A stretch of 64,000 bases of DNA from Photobacterium sp. CCB-ST2H9. GTDB lineage: Bacteria > Pseudomonadota > Gammaproteobacteria > Enterobacterales > Vibrionaceae. The stretch lies in assembly GCF_023151555.2 (NCBI RefSeq), contig NZ_CP100425.1, forward strand, positions 2,232,001-2,296,000, written 5' to 3'. Every line of letters starts with the position of its first letter. Position 1 is the first letter of the stretch. Below the pieces are notes generated by a model. It was not told where the DNA came from. It saw only the letters and a program-made list of their open reading frames with translations, and made no database searches. The position numbers and the translations under genes were made by a program. Of this stretch, positions 19,104 to 29,224 are shown piece by piece.

Positions 19104-21758
19104 TTAATCTTCGCTGCTTTCTTCCGCATCATCCTCAGATGCCGGTGGCGTTTCATCAGTTGCGGCATTCGCTTCACCTGATGCTTCACCTTCAGACATT
19201 TCACCTTCACTGAAAGGCAAATCATCTTCTTCTGGTTCTTCAATGCGTTGCAGACCAACAACCTGCTCGTCTTCCGCAGTACGAATCAGCGTCACACCCT
19301 GCGTATTACGGCCCACGCGGCTGACTTCAGCCACACGGGTACGAACCAGTGTGCCGGCATTGGTGATCATCATAAATTCATCACCATCCTGCACCTGAAC
19401 AGCCCCAACCACAGAACCGTTTCGCTCAGAGACTTTGATTGAGACCACACCCTGTGTCGCACGGCTCTTCGCCGGATACTCTGCCAGATCGGTCCGCTTA
19501 CCATAACCATTTTCAGTTACGGTCAGCACATCACCCTCATTGTGAGGCACAATCAGCGAAACAACTTTATCGTCTTCTGCCAGCTTGATACCGCGAACAC
19601 CTGCCGCCGTACGGCCCATGCCACGTACCTGCTCTTCAGAGAAGCGAACAACTTTACCTGCTGCTGAGAACAGCATGATGTCGTTCTGGCTGTCAGTGAT
19701 GTCCACACCAATCAGTGAGTCACCGTCACGCAGGTTCACGGCAATGATACCGGCACTGCGAGGACGACTGAAATCAGTCAGTGGTGTTTTCTTCACGGTT
19801 CCGTCAGCCGTTGCCATGAAGATGAACTTGTCTTCTTCATATTCTTTGACTGGCAGAATGGCGGTAATACGCTCGTTCTCTTCCAGCGGCAGAATGTTCA
19901 CAATCGGCTTACCACGGGCTGTCCGGCTGGCCTGAGGCAGCTGATATACTTTCAGCCAGTACATCCGGCCACGACTTGAGAAACACAGAATCGTATCGTG
20001 CGTATTGGCAACCAGCAGACGCTCAATGAAGTCTTCATCTTTCATTCGCGTTGCCGCACGGCCTTTACCGCCACGACGCTGTGCTTCATAGTCAGCCAGC
20101 AGCTGATATTTCACATAACCATGGTGCGACAGAGTAACCACAACGTCTTCCTGACTGATCAGATCTTCCAGGTCGATATCATGGCTGGCTGCGGTAATTT
20201 CAGTCCGGCGTACATCGTTAAACTGCTCTCTCACCAGCTCCAGTTCTTCGCGGATGACTTCCATCAGACGCTCGGCACTGCTCAGGATCAGCATCAGTTC
20301 TTCGATCTGTGTCAGCAGACCTTTGTACTCGTCCAGAATCTTCTCGTGTTCCAGACCGGTCAGTTTGTGCAGACGCAGATCCAGAATCGCCTGAGCCTGC
20401 TGCTCAGTCAGATAGTACCGACCGTCGCGAACACCCAAATCCTCTGCTAACCACTCAGGACGTGCCGCATCAACACCAGCACGTTCCAGCATGGCTGCAA
20501 CGTTACCCAGTTCCCATGAACGAGCCAGTAGACCTTCACGGGCAATCTGTGGCGTCGCGGCGTTCCGGACCAACTCGATAATCTCATCGATATTCACCAG
20601 CGCAATCGCCAGACCTTCCAGAATATGCGCGCGCTCACGGGCTTTACGCAGTTCGAAAATAGTCCGGCGGGTCACCACTTCACGACGGTGGTTAACGAAG
20701 CTTTCCAGCATTTCTTTCAGGTTAAACAGCTTCGGCTGGCCATTTTTATCCAGCGCCACCATGTTGATACCGAAAGTGGTCTGCAGCTGAGTCTGTGCGT
20801 ACAGGTTATTCAGGACAACCTCGCCCACTGCATCACGACGGCACTCAATCACAATGCGCATCCCGTCTTTGTCAGACTCGTCACGCAGTGCACTGATGCC
20901 CTCGACTTTCTTCTCTTTTACCAGCTCGGCGATTTTCTCAATCAATCGCGCTTTATTGACCTGATACGGAATTTCGGTAACAACAATGGTCTCTTTACCA
21001 TTCTTGTCAGTTTCAATGTCCGCCTTCGAGCGCATGTAGATTTTGCCGCGGCCGGTTTTATAGGCGTCAATGATTCCTTTACGACCACTGATCTGTGCCG
21101 CAGTCGGAAAATCCGGACCCGGAATGTAATCCAGCAGCTGGTCAATCGTGATCTGGTCGTTGTCCATGTAAGCCAGACAGCCGTCAATCACTTCACCCAA
21201 GTTATGCGGTGGAATGTTGGTCGCCATACCTACGGCAATACCGGACGCACCGTTGACCAGCAGGTTAGGAACTTTAGTCGGCAGAACCGCAGGAATACGC
21301 TCTGTACCGTCGTAGTTGTCAACATAGTCGACAGTTTCTTTATCCAGATCCGCCAGCAGTTCGTGAGCAATTTTGCTCATCCGCACTTCGGTATAACGCA
21401 TTGCCGCAGCGGAGTCGCCGTCAATGGAACCGAAGTTGCCCTGGCCGTCGACCAGCATATAACGAAGGGAGAAAGGCTGCGCCATACGAACAATGGTGTC
21501 GTATACCGCACTATCACCATGAGGGTGATATTTACCGATCACGTCGCCCACAACACGGGCAGATTTTTTGTATGGTTTGTTCCAGTCATTGCCCAGTACA
21601 TTCATCGCGAATAGTACGCGGCGATGCACCGGCTTCAGGCCATCACGCACATCAGGAAGAGCACGACCCACGATGACAGACATCGCGTAGTCGAGATATG
21701 AGCCTTTCAGCTCCTCTTCAATGTTTACCGGCGTGATCTCTTTTGCAAGATCGCTCAT
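19104..21758 (-). CDS. gyrA: DNA gyrase subunit A
   Basis: An 884-residue topoisomerase II subunit (E. coli 875). The catalytic Tyr122 lies in AMRYTEVRM, and the quinolone-resistance region reads [11 protein letters not shown] with Ser83 and Asp87, the susceptible forms. The C-terminal half has the pinwheel repeats including the GyrA box QRRGGKGR (about residue 560), and the extreme C-terminus is a long acidic tail rich in Glu/Asp/Ser. GyrA with GyrB introduces negative supercoils. Divergent from ubiG. Confidence 0.98.
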   Translation of the reverse strand: MSDLAKEITPVNIEEELKGSYLDYAMSVIVGRALPDVRDGLKPVHRRVLFAMNVLGNDWNKPYKKSARVVGDVIGKYHPHGDSAVYDTIVRMAQPFSLRYMLVDGQGNFGSIDGDSAAAMRYTEVRMSKIAHELLADLDKETVDYVDNYDGTERIPAVLPTKVPNLLVNGASGIAVGMATNIPPHNLGEVIDGCLAYMDNDQITIDQLLDYIPGPDFPTAAQISGRKGIIDAYKTGRGKIYMRSKADIETDKNGKETIVVTEIPYQVNKARLIEKIAELVKEKKVEGISALRDESDKDGMRIVIECRRDAVGEVVLNNLYAQTQLQTTFGINMVALDKNGQPKLFNLKEMLESFVNHRREVVTRRTIFELRKARERAHILEGLAIALVNIDEIIELVRNAATPQIAREGLLARSWELGNVAAMLERAGVDAARPEWLAEDLGVRDGRYYLTEQQAQAILDLRLHKLTGLEHEKILDEYKGLLTQIEELMLILSSAERLMEVIREELELVREQFNDVRRTEITAASHDIDLEDLISQEDVVVTLSHHGYVKYQLLADYEAQRRGGKGRAATRMKDEDFIERLLVANTHDTILCFSSRGRMYWLKVYQLPQASRTARGKPIVNILPLEENERITAILPVKEYEEDKFIFMATADGTVKKTPLTDFSRPRSAGIIAVNLRDGDSLIGVDITDSQNDIMLFSAAGKVVRFSEEQVRGMGRTAAGVRGIKLAEDDKVVSLIVPHNEGDVLTVTENGYGKRTDLAEYPAKSRATQGVVSIKVSERNGSVVGAVQVQDGDEFMMITNAGTLVRTRVAEVSRVGRNTQGVTLIRTAEDEQVVGLQRIEEPEEDDLPFSEGEMSEGEASGEANAATDETPPASEDDAEESSED

Positions 21759-22095
21759 GGAGCCACTATCCCTCAGGTAGATTCTGTCGTATTTTTATAC
21801 GTGCAAGGTGCGGGAATATAGCATATTTCCCACTTAATAGGCACACCTTTCGGCGCCTTTCTTGTGAGTAATTTTGCGAATTGAAGATAAACTTCCCCGT
21901 CTGCATCCTGACAACTGACGGATTCCCCACCCGAAATTGTTTGATTTTCACCCACACCAAACAACACCGGTGAAGAAGTCACCAATCCCTTCATCCACAA
22001 CGAGTTCCGGGCTCAGGATTCATAATCAAGGATTTCAAGTCAGACGGCTTTCGTTATAATGCCCGCTCTGACATCAAAGGAAATGGCGAGCAATA
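21759..22095. promoter_or_regulatory. gyrA-ubiG divergent promoter region
   Basis: Serves gyrA leftwards and ubiG rightwards. A consensus -10 hexamer TATAAT at 22055-22060, 36 bp before the ubiG ATG, is the clearest element; the matching -35 is weak (TTTCAA near 22033). The gyrA promoter could not be fixed by eye. Confidence 0.5.
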
Positions 22096-22806
22096 ATGAC
22101 CAAGCAGTTAAATGTCGACCCGGCAGAAATCAGTAAATTCGAAGACATGGCATCCCGCTGGTGGGATCTGGAGGGCGAGTTTAAGCCCCTGCACCAGATT
22201 AACCCGCTGCGCCTCAACTATGTGATCGACCATGCCGGTGGTCTGTTTGGTAAGAAAGTGCTCGATGTCGGCTGTGGCGGCGGTATTCTGGCGGAAAGCA
22301 TGGCCAGAGAAGGCGCTCTGGTGACCGGACTGGACATGGGCAAAGAACCACTGACTGTTGCCCGCCTGCATGCACTGGAAACCGGCACCAAGCTGGACTA
22401 CATCCAGCAAACAGTTGAAGAACATGCAGAACAGAACGAAGGAACTTACGACGTCGTCACCTGCATGGAAATGCTGGAGCATGTCCCAGATCCGGCATCA
22501 GTGATCGCATCCTGCGCAAAACTGATCAAACCGGGCGGGCATGTGTTCTTTTCAACTCTGAACCGGAACATCAAGTCGTATCTGTTTGCGATTGTGGGTG
22601 CAGAGCAAGTGATGAAACTGGTGCCAAAAGGCACGCACGATCACAAAAAGTTTATTCGTCCGTCAGAGCTCATGGCGATGGTCGATCTGACCGAATTAGA
22701 GGACCGTCACATCACGGGTCTTCACTACAACCCGCTCACCGACACTTATAAGCTGGGTCGCAATGTCGATGTAAACTACATCCTGCACACCACCAAACCT
22801 GAATAA
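22096..22806 (+). CDS. ubiG: Ubiquinone biosynthesis O-methyltransferase UbiG
   Basis: A 236-residue SAM-dependent methyltransferase doing both O-methylations of ubiquinone synthesis. SAM-binding motif I is VLDVGCGGG (about 56-64); the N-terminus carries the UbiG segment [22 protein letters not shown], and [12 protein letters not shown] lies in the C-terminal part. It is divergent from gyrA, as in many gammaproteobacteria, and followed by a HAD phosphatase. A weak hairpin (CAGCCAG/CTGGCTG, 22821-22850) follows it. Confidence 0.97.
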   Translation: MTKQLNVDPAEISKFEDMASRWWDLEGEFKPLHQINPLRLNYVIDHAGGLFGKKVLDVGCGGGILAESMAREGALVTGLDMGKEPLTVARLHALETGTKLDYIQQTVEEHAEQNEGTYDVVTCMEMLEHVPDPASVIASCAKLIKPGGHVFFSTLNRNIKSYLFAIVGAEQVMKLVPKGTHDHKKFIRPSELMAMVDLTELEDRHITGLHYNPLTDTYKLGRNVDVNYILHTTKPE

Positions 22807-22965
22807 AACGCAGCAGCCATCAGCCAGCCGGGTAGACACTCGTCTGGCTGTTGATACCTGACTTTTCACACCTCACTCCATTTTCTGTACAACGGCTCAA
22901 ATGATTCAGTTTCCTGATAAGCTTAAGTCATCTCTCTGATCATTCCGGAGCAAAGGAACCTGCCG

Positions 22966-23676
22966 ATGCTGGACATTCAACTTCATGCCGTACTTTTTGA
23001 TCTGGACGGAACGCTGCTTGATACGGCTCCGGATATGGCCCGTGCAGCCAACAGAGTTCTGGCTGATCACCAGATTCAGCCGCTGACACCAATGCAAATT
23101 CAGGCAAACACTAGCTATGGTGCGAATGGCTTACTCAAAGCAGGTTTCGGGGCAATCCCGGATCATCTTGATCCCTTGCATCTCCGGAAGTTATTTCTTG
23201 ACTATTACCACAGTGAAATATGTCTTGAAACAAAAGCTTACGATGGGATCTTATTGCTTTTACGTTATCTGAATGAGAAAGAGATCCCATGGGGAATAAT
23301 GACAAACAAACCTGGATTTCTCACCCAGCGCCTCCTGCCCTTTTTTCCGGAACTTTGCCAGACGGAAGTGATTGTCTGCGGTGACACCCTTGATAAAGCG
23401 AAGCCACACCCGGAACCCCTATGGCATGCATGCGAGCTTTTGAAGGTTCTGCCGGAAAACTGTCTGTACGTCGGTGATATCGAAAAGGACATGATTGCAG
23501 CCCGGGCTGCAGGGATGCCTGGCGCTGTCGCAGGCTGGGGCTACATTGGAGAAGAGCATGATCCCAGCCTATGGCAAGCCGACGTGATCCTGCCAGAACC
23601 TGAGTCTTTGATCCACCTCCTAGAGCAACAAAATTGTGACGGACGCGCCTTTTTTAATCAATCATACTGCCCCTGA
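22966..23676 (+). CDS. HAD-family phosphatase (phosphoglycolate phosphatase-like)
   Basis: A 236-residue HAD subfamily IA hydrolase: motif I FDLDGTLLDT (about 10-19), motif II ITNK-type MTNKP (about 112-116), motif III Lys in DKAKPHPEP (about 143-151) and motif IV GDIEKDM (about 167-173). Substrate unknown; vibrio annotations usually say phosphoglycolate phosphatase. In Pseudomonas the ubiG-adjacent HAD gene is mupP (MurNAc-6-phosphate phosphatase), an alternative. AAAGGAAC precedes the ATG. It is probably co-transcribed with or just behind ubiG. Confidence 0.85.
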   Translation: MLDIQLHAVLFDLDGTLLDTAPDMARAANRVLADHQIQPLTPMQIQANTSYGANGLLKAGFGAIPDHLDPLHLRKLFLDYYHSEICLETKAYDGILLLLRYLNEKEIPWGIMTNKPGFLTQRLLPFFPELCQTEVIVCGDTLDKAKPHPEPLWHACELLKVLPENCLYVGDIEKDMIAARAAGMPGAVAGWGYIGEEHDPSLWQADVILPEPESLIHLLEQQNCDGRAFFNQSYCP

Positions 23677-23824
23677 AAATAGAGACGGAAATCGGGAAAA
23701 ATCAAGGGAAAAAATTTTTTTCCTTCCGGAAAATTTACCCGATTTTGTTTGCATTTTTCTATGATACTGGCAAGTCTGATGAAATAGGTTAGTATGTACT
23801 GACTATTCATTTTACATCCCCACG

Positions 23825-23833
23825 TTATCCACA
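23825..23833 (+). promoter_or_regulatory. DnaA box upstream of nrdA
   Basis: TTATCCACA is an exact consensus DnaA box about 195 bp before the nrdA ATG. DnaA is a known regulator of nrdAB in E. coli, so a role here is plausible. Confidence 0.65.
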
Positions 23834-23870
23834 AGCGGTCAAAAAATACCAGCTTGCAAATTCGGATGCT

Positions 23871-23886
23871 CATCACTATCTTGTTT
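23871..23886 (+). promoter_or_regulatory. NrdR box 1 (weaker)
   Basis: CATCACTATCTTGTTT matches the NrdR consensus acaCwAtATaTwGtgt at about 10 of 16 positions. It lies exactly 32 bp (three helical turns) before box 2, the typical NrdR pair spacing, which raises confidence beyond the match alone. Confidence 0.55.
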
Positions 23887-23902
23887 GCCTCATGGCTTAA
23901 CA

Positions 23903-23918
23903 CCCCAACATATAGTGT
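23903..23918 (+). promoter_or_regulatory. NrdR box 2 (stronger)
   Basis: CCCCAACATATAGTGT matches the NrdR consensus at about 13 of 16 positions. NrdR is the nucleotide-sensing repressor of ribonucleotide reductase genes. Confidence 0.7.
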
Positions 23919-24027
23919 TTTGGTCTATTATTTTAACTGTAACGAAGATCACAAACTTTGTTTACTTTTTTAATAAAACCTTAAAAAAAGCACTATTAAT
24001 CAGGGAAAACTGGGAAAACGATTAAAA

Positions 24028-26295
24028 ATGAATCAACAGCTAACTGTTACCAAGCGTGATGGGCGCAAAGAACGCATCGATCTGGACAAGATCCACCGTG
24101 TCATTACCTGGGCTGCTGAAGGCCTGGAGAATGTTTCTGTGTCGCAGGTTGAGCTGAAGTCTCACATCCAGTTCTATGATGGGATTAAAACCGAAGACAT
24201 TCATGAAACCATCATCAAAGCAGCGGCTGACCTGATTTCTGAAGAGTCGCCTGATTACCAGTACCTGGCAGCACGCCTGGCTATCTTCCACCTGCGTAAG
24301 AAAGCCTATGGCCAGTTTGAGCCACCAACACTGTTCAACCATGTCACAAACATGGTCGATAAAGGCAAGTACGATAAGCACCTGCTGGAAGACTACACCC
24401 CAGAAGAATTTGCAGTGATGGATGATTTTATCGATCACTGGCGTGACATGAATTTCTCTTACGCAGCTGTAAAACAGCTGGAAGGGAAATATCTGGTTCA
24501 GAACCGTGTCAGCGGCGAGATCTACGAAAGTGCCCAGTTCCTTTACGTCATGATCGCTGCCTGCCTGTTCAGTAAGTACCCGAAAGAATCGCGTCTGGAC
24601 TACATCAAGCGCTTCTATGATGCCGTTTCTACGTTCAAGGTTTCACTGCCGACACCAATCATGTCTGGTGTGCGGACACCAACCCGTCAGTTCAGCTCTT
24701 GTGTTCTGATCGAGTGTGACGACAGCCTGGATTCTATCAACGCAACGGCCAGCGCCATTGTTCGTTACGTGTCTCAGCGTGCCGGTATCGGTATCAACGC
24801 AGGCCGTATTCGCGCCCTGGGTTCAGAAATTCGTGGCGGCGAAGCATTCCACACCGGTTGTATTCCGTTCTACAAGTATTTCCAGACCGCGGTCAAATGC
24901 TGCTCACAAGGCGGTGTTCGTGGCGGTGCGGCAACCCTGTTCTACCCAATCTGGCACCGTGAAGTCGAATCACTGCTGGTTCTGAAGAACAACCGTGGTG
25001 TTGAAGAGAACCGTGTCCGTCACATGGACTACGGCGTACAGATCAACAAACTGATGTACACCCGTCTGATCAAAGGCGACAACATCAGCCTGTTCTCTCC
25101 TTCTGACGTTCCGGGACTGTACGATGCATTCTTCGCCGATCAGGAAGAGTTCGAGCGCCTGTACGTGAAATACGAGCAGGACGACAGCATTAAGAAACAG
25201 ACTGTGAAAGCCATTGATCTGTTCTCTCTGCTGATGCAGGAGCGTGCTTCAACGGGCCGTATCTACATCCAGAACGTGGACCACTGTAACACGCACAGCC
25301 CGTTTGATCCGGCAGTCGCGCCGATTCGCCAGTCAAACCTGTGTCTGGAAATCGCACTGCCGACCAAACCACTGAACAACGTTGAAGATGAAAACGGTGA
25401 GATCGCGCTGTGTACGCTGTCTGCTTTCAACCTGGGTGCAATTGAAAACCTGGATGAACTGGAAGGACTGGCCGATCTGACTGTTCGCGCACTGGATGCC
25501 CTGCTGGATTATCAGGACTACCCGCTGCCGGCAGCCCGTCGTTCGACCATGAACCGCCGTACACTGGGTGTGGGTGTGATTAACTTCGCTTACTATCTGG
25601 CGAAGCATGGTGTCCGTTACTCCGACGGCAGTGCGAACAACCTGACGCATCAGGCTTTCGAAGCCATTCAATATTACCTGCTGAAAGCTTCTGTCGGTCT
25701 GGCGAAAGAGCGTGGTGCATGCCCGGCGTTCAACGAAACCACCTATTCGAAAGGTATCCTGCCGATTGATACCTATAAGAAAGATCTGGATAAAATCTGT
25801 GCTCAGGAACTGCGTTATGACTGGGATGCGCTGCGTTCAGAGATCATGACTCACGGCCTGCGCAACTCCACCCTGTCTGCTCTGATGCCATCCGAGACAT
25901 CGTCTCAGATCTCGAATGCGACCAATGGTATTGAACCACCACGTGGTTTCGTTTCCATCAAAGCATCCAAAGACGGCATCCTGAAGCAGGTGGTACCTGA
26001 GTACAACAAATACAAAGACAACTACGAGTTGCTTTGGAACATTGGCAGCAATGACGGCTACCTGCAACTGGTCGGTATCATGCAGAAATTCGTCGACCAG
26101 GCGATCTCTGCCAATACCAATTATGACCCGAGCATTCAGCCAGGCGGCAAAGTGCCAATGAAACTCTTGCTGAAGGACCTGCTGACAGCGTATAAACTCG
26201 GTGTCAAAACCCTGTACTATCACAACACCCGTGATGGCGCTTCTGATGCGCAGGGCGATGTCGCTGCAGACGACTGCACCAGCTGCAAGATTTAA
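24028..26295 (+). CDS. nrdA: Ribonucleoside-diphosphate reductase class Ia, alpha subunit
   Basis: A 755-residue large subunit reducing ribonucleoside diphosphates. An ATP-cone allosteric domain opens the protein (about 5-95, VTKRDGRKERIDLDK). The active-site Cys is in SNLCLEI, the specificity and radical regions are present (RRTLGVGVINFAYYLA, MPSETSSQISNATNG), and the C-terminal redox pair is CTSC in the final residues. It is followed after 51 bp by nrdB. Confidence 0.98.
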   Translation: MNQQLTVTKRDGRKERIDLDKIHRVITWAAEGLENVSVSQVELKSHIQFYDGIKTEDIHETIIKAAADLISEESPDYQYLAARLAIFHLRKKAYGQFEPPTLFNHVTNMVDKGKYDKHLLEDYTPEEFAVMDDFIDHWRDMNFSYAAVKQLEGKYLVQNRVSGEIYESAQFLYVMIAACLFSKYPKESRLDYIKRFYDAVSTFKVSLPTPIMSGVRTPTRQFSSCVLIECDDSLDSINATASAIVRYVSQRAGIGINAGRIRALGSEIRGGEAFHTGCIPFYKYFQTAVKCCSQGGVRGGAATLFYPIWHREVESLLVLKNNRGVEENRVRHMDYGVQINKLMYTRLIKGDNISLFSPSDVPGLYDAFFADQEEFERLYVKYEQDDSIKKQTVKAIDLFSLLMQERASTGRIYIQNVDHCNTHSPFDPAVAPIRQSNLCLEIALPTKPLNNVEDENGEIALCTLSAFNLGAIENLDELEGLADLTVRALDALLDYQDYPLPAARRSTMNRRTLGVGVINFAYYLAKHGVRYSDGSANNLTHQAFEAIQYYLLKASVGLAKERGACPAFNETTYSKGILPIDTYKKDLDKICAQELRYDWDALRSEIMTHGLRNSTLSALMPSETSSQISNATNGIEPPRGFVSIKASKDGILKQVVPEYNKYKDNYELLWNIGSNDGYLQLVGIMQKFVDQAISANTNYDPSIQPGGKVPMKLLLKDLLTAYKLGVKTLYYHNTRDGASDAQGDVAADDCTSCKI

Positions 26296-26311
26296 CACTA
26301 ACAAAACAAAT

Positions 26312-26327
26312 GGGAGCTTCGGCTCCC
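26312..26327 (+). other. UUCG tetraloop hairpin between nrdA and nrdB
   Basis: GGGAGC-TTCG-GCTCCC forms a 6-bp stem closed by a C(UUCG)G tetraloop, exceptionally stable in RNA. It is not followed by a T tract, so it is more likely an mRNA stabiliser or processing barrier than a terminator. Confidence 0.7.
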
Positions 26328-26346
26328 CTTTGATGTTGAGGACACA

Positions 26347-27480
26347 ATGGCATACAGCACTTTCTGTAAAACCAATAATAACGCGCTGAAAGAACCCATG
26401 TTCTTCGGCCAGCCCGTGAACGTGGCGCGTTATGACCAGCAAAAATTCGAAATCTTCGAAAAACTGATCGAAAAGCAACTGTCTTTCTTCTGGCGCCCGG
26501 AAGAAGTCGACGTATCCAGCGATCGCATTAACTTCAATAATCTGCCGGATCACGAGCGCCATATTTTCATCAGCAACCTGAAATATCAGACGCTGCTCGA
26601 CTCGATTCAGGGCCGCAGCCCGAACGTAGCGCTGTTGCCGCTGGTTTCGATCCCAGAGCTGGAAACCTGGATTGAAACCTGGTCATTTTCTGAGACCATT
26701 CACTCGCGCTCTTATACGCACATTATTCGCAATATCGTGAACGACCCGGCTGTGGTATTTGACGATATTGTTACCAATGAGCACATCATCAAACGTGCCG
26801 GTGACATTTCCCATTACTATGACCAGCTGATTCACAGTACCAATGATTATCACCGCCTAGGTGAAGGTGTTCATACCGTGAACGGCGAAACCGTAGAAGT
26901 CAGCCTGCACGAACTGAAGAAAAAGCTGTATCTGTGCCTGATGTCGGTCAACGCCCTGGAAGCAATTCGTTTTTACGTCAGCTTCGCGTGTTCATTCGCA
27001 TTCGCCGAACGTGAGCTGATGGAAGGGAATGCAAAAATCATCAAGCTGATTGCCCGGGATGAAGCGCTGCACCTGACAGGAACCCAGCATATTCTGAACC
27101 TGATGCGTACAGGTCAGGATGACCCGGAAATGGCCGAAATTGCCAGTGAATGTGAAACGCAGTGCTTTAACATCTTTAAAGAAGCTGCGGAGCAGGAAAA
27201 AGAATGGGCTGAGTATCTGTTTAAAGACGGCTCTATGATTGGCCTGAACAAAGACATTCTGTGTCAGTATGTCGAGTACATTACGAACCTGCGCATGTCC
27301 GCCGTCGGTCTGAAGCCAGCCTACCCTGGCGCGACTCAGAATCCGATTCCATGGATCAATGCCTGGTTGTCTTCTGACAACGTTCAGGTGGCGCCTCAGG
27401 AAGCGGAAATCAGCTCTTACCTGGTTGGTCAGATTGACAATGACGTCAGCGCAGACGATCTGGGCGACTTCGAGCTATGA
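26347..27480 (+). CDS. nrdB: Ribonucleoside-diphosphate reductase class Ia, beta subunit
   Basis: A 377-residue diiron-tyrosyl radical subunit. Metal ligands are visible in SETIHSRSY (Glu, His and the radical Tyr, about residues 117-125) and ARDEALHL (Glu, His, about 238-245). It generates the radical passed to NrdA; the C-terminal residues ending DLGDFEL dock on NrdA. It overlaps yfaE by 4 bp. Confidence 0.98.
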   Translation: MAYSTFCKTNNNALKEPMFFGQPVNVARYDQQKFEIFEKLIEKQLSFFWRPEEVDVSSDRINFNNLPDHERHIFISNLKYQTLLDSIQGRSPNVALLPLVSIPELETWIETWSFSETIHSRSYTHIIRNIVNDPAVVFDDIVTNEHIIKRAGDISHYYDQLIHSTNDYHRLGEGVHTVNGETVEVSLHELKKKLYLCLMSVNALEAIRFYVSFACSFAFAERELMEGNAKIIKLIARDEALHLTGTQHILNLMRTGQDDPEMAEIASECETQCFNIFKEAAEQEKEWAEYLFKDGSMIGLNKDILCQYVEYITNLRMSAVGLKPAYPGATQNPIPWINAWLSSDNVQVAPQEAEISSYLVGQIDNDVSADDLGDFEL

Positions 27481-27746
27481 CCCAACTGACCATTACGGTG
27501 AACGGACAACGGGTTCAGGGCAATAACTATGAGCCCCTGCTCCTTCAACTGGAACGTGCGGGATTACAGCCCGAGTTCCAGTGCCGCAATGGAATGTGTG
27601 GTGCCTGCCGGTGCAAACTGAAAGAAGGCAGCGTGGATCAGCATGAAGCGATGGCGTTTGTTGCGCCGGGTGAAATTCTTGCCTGCCGCGCTGTCCCGAC
27701 ATCAGATCTGGACCTGGAGTTTACGTACCAGTTACAGACGCCTTAA
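27477..27746 (+). CDS. yfaE: YfaE, 2Fe-2S ferredoxin for NrdB cofactor maintenance
   Basis: An 89-residue plant-type ferredoxin with the cluster cysteines in [11 protein letters not shown] (about 36-46) and ILACRA (about 72-77). In E. coli YfaE helps assemble and repair the diferric-tyrosyl cofactor of NrdB, and the gene directly follows nrdB here too, with a 4-bp overlap. Confidence 0.95.
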   Translation: MTQLTITVNGQRVQGNNYEPLLLQLERAGLQPEFQCRNGMCGACRCKLKEGSVDQHEAMAFVAPGEILACRAVPTSDLDLEFTYQLQTP

Positions 27747-27772
27747 GTTCGGCAGACAGCAATCGGAAATTA

Positions 27773-27807
27773 AAAAAGCCAGTTTGAATGAATCAAGCTG
27801 GCTTTTT
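27773..27807. terminator. bidirectional terminator between yfaE and yfaY
   Basis: A-tract, about 10-bp stem based on AGCCAG/CTGGCT (one G-U pair), and T-tract on both flanks, suited to stopping both convergent transcripts. Confidence 0.85.
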
Positions 27808-27823
27808 AATATCCGGAACAGAC

Positions 27824-29056
27824 TTATTTGGATTCGGCCGGTAAAAACAGCTCACTAAGGGTTTCGAAAGTCACATAACTGCCGATGACCGGCTCTCCGG
27901 ACTGCCAGCGACGCAGCATATCCAGCATCAGAGTCGCAACCAGCTTGCGATGTGTTTTATTGGCGTACTGACGCTTTGTGCTGACATGCTGTGCCCAGTC
28001 CCCTCCGGGGGTTGAAAGCGCAACAGCAACCGCACCGTCATGCAAAGGTCCGCAGACTAAGGCTAAGTCTGAACCGGTTTGATGCCGGGCAGCTGCCGCC
28101 ATCGCCAGAGCGGCTCCCATCGGCTCAGCATCGCTCACGGAAGGCTCAACCTTCGTGGTCAGTAACCATCCCTGATTCAGCGCAGACTGGGTATGGGGAT
28201 TATCCTGCAGCCAGTTCATCACATCCCCGCCGGTAAACTGCTCAGCAACCGTCAGGGTGTAAGGCTGCTGTTCTAAAACACGACCGATGCTGTCCAGCAG
28301 ATTGGCTTCGACACCAACAATGTTGTCTCCCAGCCGGGTCTGTATCGCTTCAAGAACCGAGGCGGACTGAACATCTCCCTTCGGCGCAAATAATTTCACC
28401 TCGATGAATGGCATGGCTGAACGGTAACCAAGCTGGAAAGACGACGGCAGGTCCAGAGTCGAAAGTGTATCGTTAATCCCGGATTCTGACAGGCCAAAAC
28501 AATACAGGCGATGACACGCCATCATAGACACTTCCGGATGAAGTTTTTTCAGGCGCGGCAAAATTTCATCTTCGACCATCTTTTTGAATTCGCTTGGAAC
28601 ACCCGGCGTGAAAAAGAGATGCGCACGATTGAGCTTCATCATGAAACCACAAGCCGTTCCCACCGGATTGTCCAGCAGCTCAGCCCCTTCAGGCAGCATG
28701 GCCTGCTTCAGGTTTGCCTGAGGCATTTCCCGGCCATACACCCGGAATTTTTCGATCATCTGCTCAACCCAGAATTCAGATTGCTCCAGACCAGCCCCTG
28801 CGGCAATGGCCGCCGCCTGCGCCGTCAGATCGTCCGTTGTAGGACCCAGCCCGCCATTTACGATAACGATATCTGCCGTCAGACTGCACTGTTCAATTTC
28901 AGAAGCCAGGCTTTCCAACTGGTCACCAACCGTCGTCCTGCGTGACAGCGCAAAGCCATGCTGAAAAAACAACCGGGAAAGCCATGCTGCATTGGTATCT
29001 ACAATATCTCCATGCAGGACTTCTTCGCCGGTACTGATCATGACCACTTGCAACAT
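27824..29056 (-). CDS. yfaY: CinA-family protein YfaY (nicotinamide mononucleotide deamidase-related)
   Basis: A 410-residue protein with an N-terminal MoaB/MogA-like CinA domain (about 1-170, ISTGEEVLHGDIVDTN and NGGLGPTTDDLT) and a C-terminal CinA/PncC-like domain (about 255-400). The expected PncC motif SCTGG reads QFTGG, so the deamidase site looks degenerate, as in the E. coli YfaY branch. The start was set at MLQVVMISTGEEV (29056) with AGAGGAAG upstream. Role uncertain: NAD recycling or ADP-ribose hydrolysis by the N-terminal domain. Confidence 0.85.
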   Translation of the reverse strand: MLQVVMISTGEEVLHGDIVDTNAAWLSRLFFQHGFALSRRTTVGDQLESLASEIEQCSLTADIVIVNGGLGPTTDDLTAQAAAIAAGAGLEQSEFWVEQMIEKFRVYGREMPQANLKQAMLPEGAELLDNPVGTACGFMMKLNRAHLFFTPGVPSEFKKMVEDEILPRLKKLHPEVSMMACHRLYCFGLSESGINDTLSTLDLPSSFQLGYRSAMPFIEVKLFAPKGDVQSASVLEAIQTRLGDNIVGVEANLLDSIGRVLEQQPYTLTVAEQFTGGDVMNWLQDNPHTQSALNQGWLLTTKVEPSVSDAEPMGAALAMAAAARHQTGSDLALVCGPLHDGAVAVALSTPGGDWAQHVSTKRQYANKTHRKLVATLMLDMLRRWQSGEPVIGSYVTFETLSELFLPAESK

Positions 29057-29184
29057 GTTCTTCCTCTTCGGATTCAAAATTTTACTCACTGTAACACTTC
29101 GCTAACGGCGAGAAAATGCACATCATGCTTATTTAAATTATCCAGCACAGACAATATGTTGCATACAGTTTTCAATAAACGGAC

Positions 29185-29202
29185 TGTAAATCTACATTTA
29201 CA
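29185..29202 (+). promoter_or_regulatory. strong TyrR box upstream of tyrP
   Basis: TGTAAATCTACATTTACA is a perfect TGTAAA-N6-TTTACA TyrR box, centred about 60 bp upstream of the predicted tyrP transcription start. Confidence 0.85.
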
Positions 29203-29206
29203 CTCA

Positions 29207-29224
29207 TTTAAACTTAAGTTGACA
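29207..29224 (+). promoter_or_regulatory. weak TyrR box on the tyrP -35
   Basis: TTTAAACTTAAGTTGACA matches TGTAAA-N6-TTTACA at 10 of 12 fixed positions, starts 22 bp after the strong box, and its right half is the -35 hexamer TTGACA. This strong-weak pair is the arrangement TyrR uses to repress tyrP in E. coli. The central G of TGT is lost, consistent with a weak, cooperative site. Confidence 0.65.

Larger units (their letters stand above)
23677..24027 (+). promoter_or_regulatory. nrdAB control region
   Basis: A 351-bp AT-rich gap without a gene. It holds a consensus DnaA box, two NrdR-like boxes 32 bp apart (listed separately), and long A/T tracts up to the nrdA start. It also contains the 3' flank of the HAD gene, with no obvious terminator. 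Confidence 0.7.

Noticed and set aside
20625-21614. 329-codon open frame antisense to gyrA
   Set aside because: Shadow of the gyrA coding sequence; no recognisable domain and no start signals.
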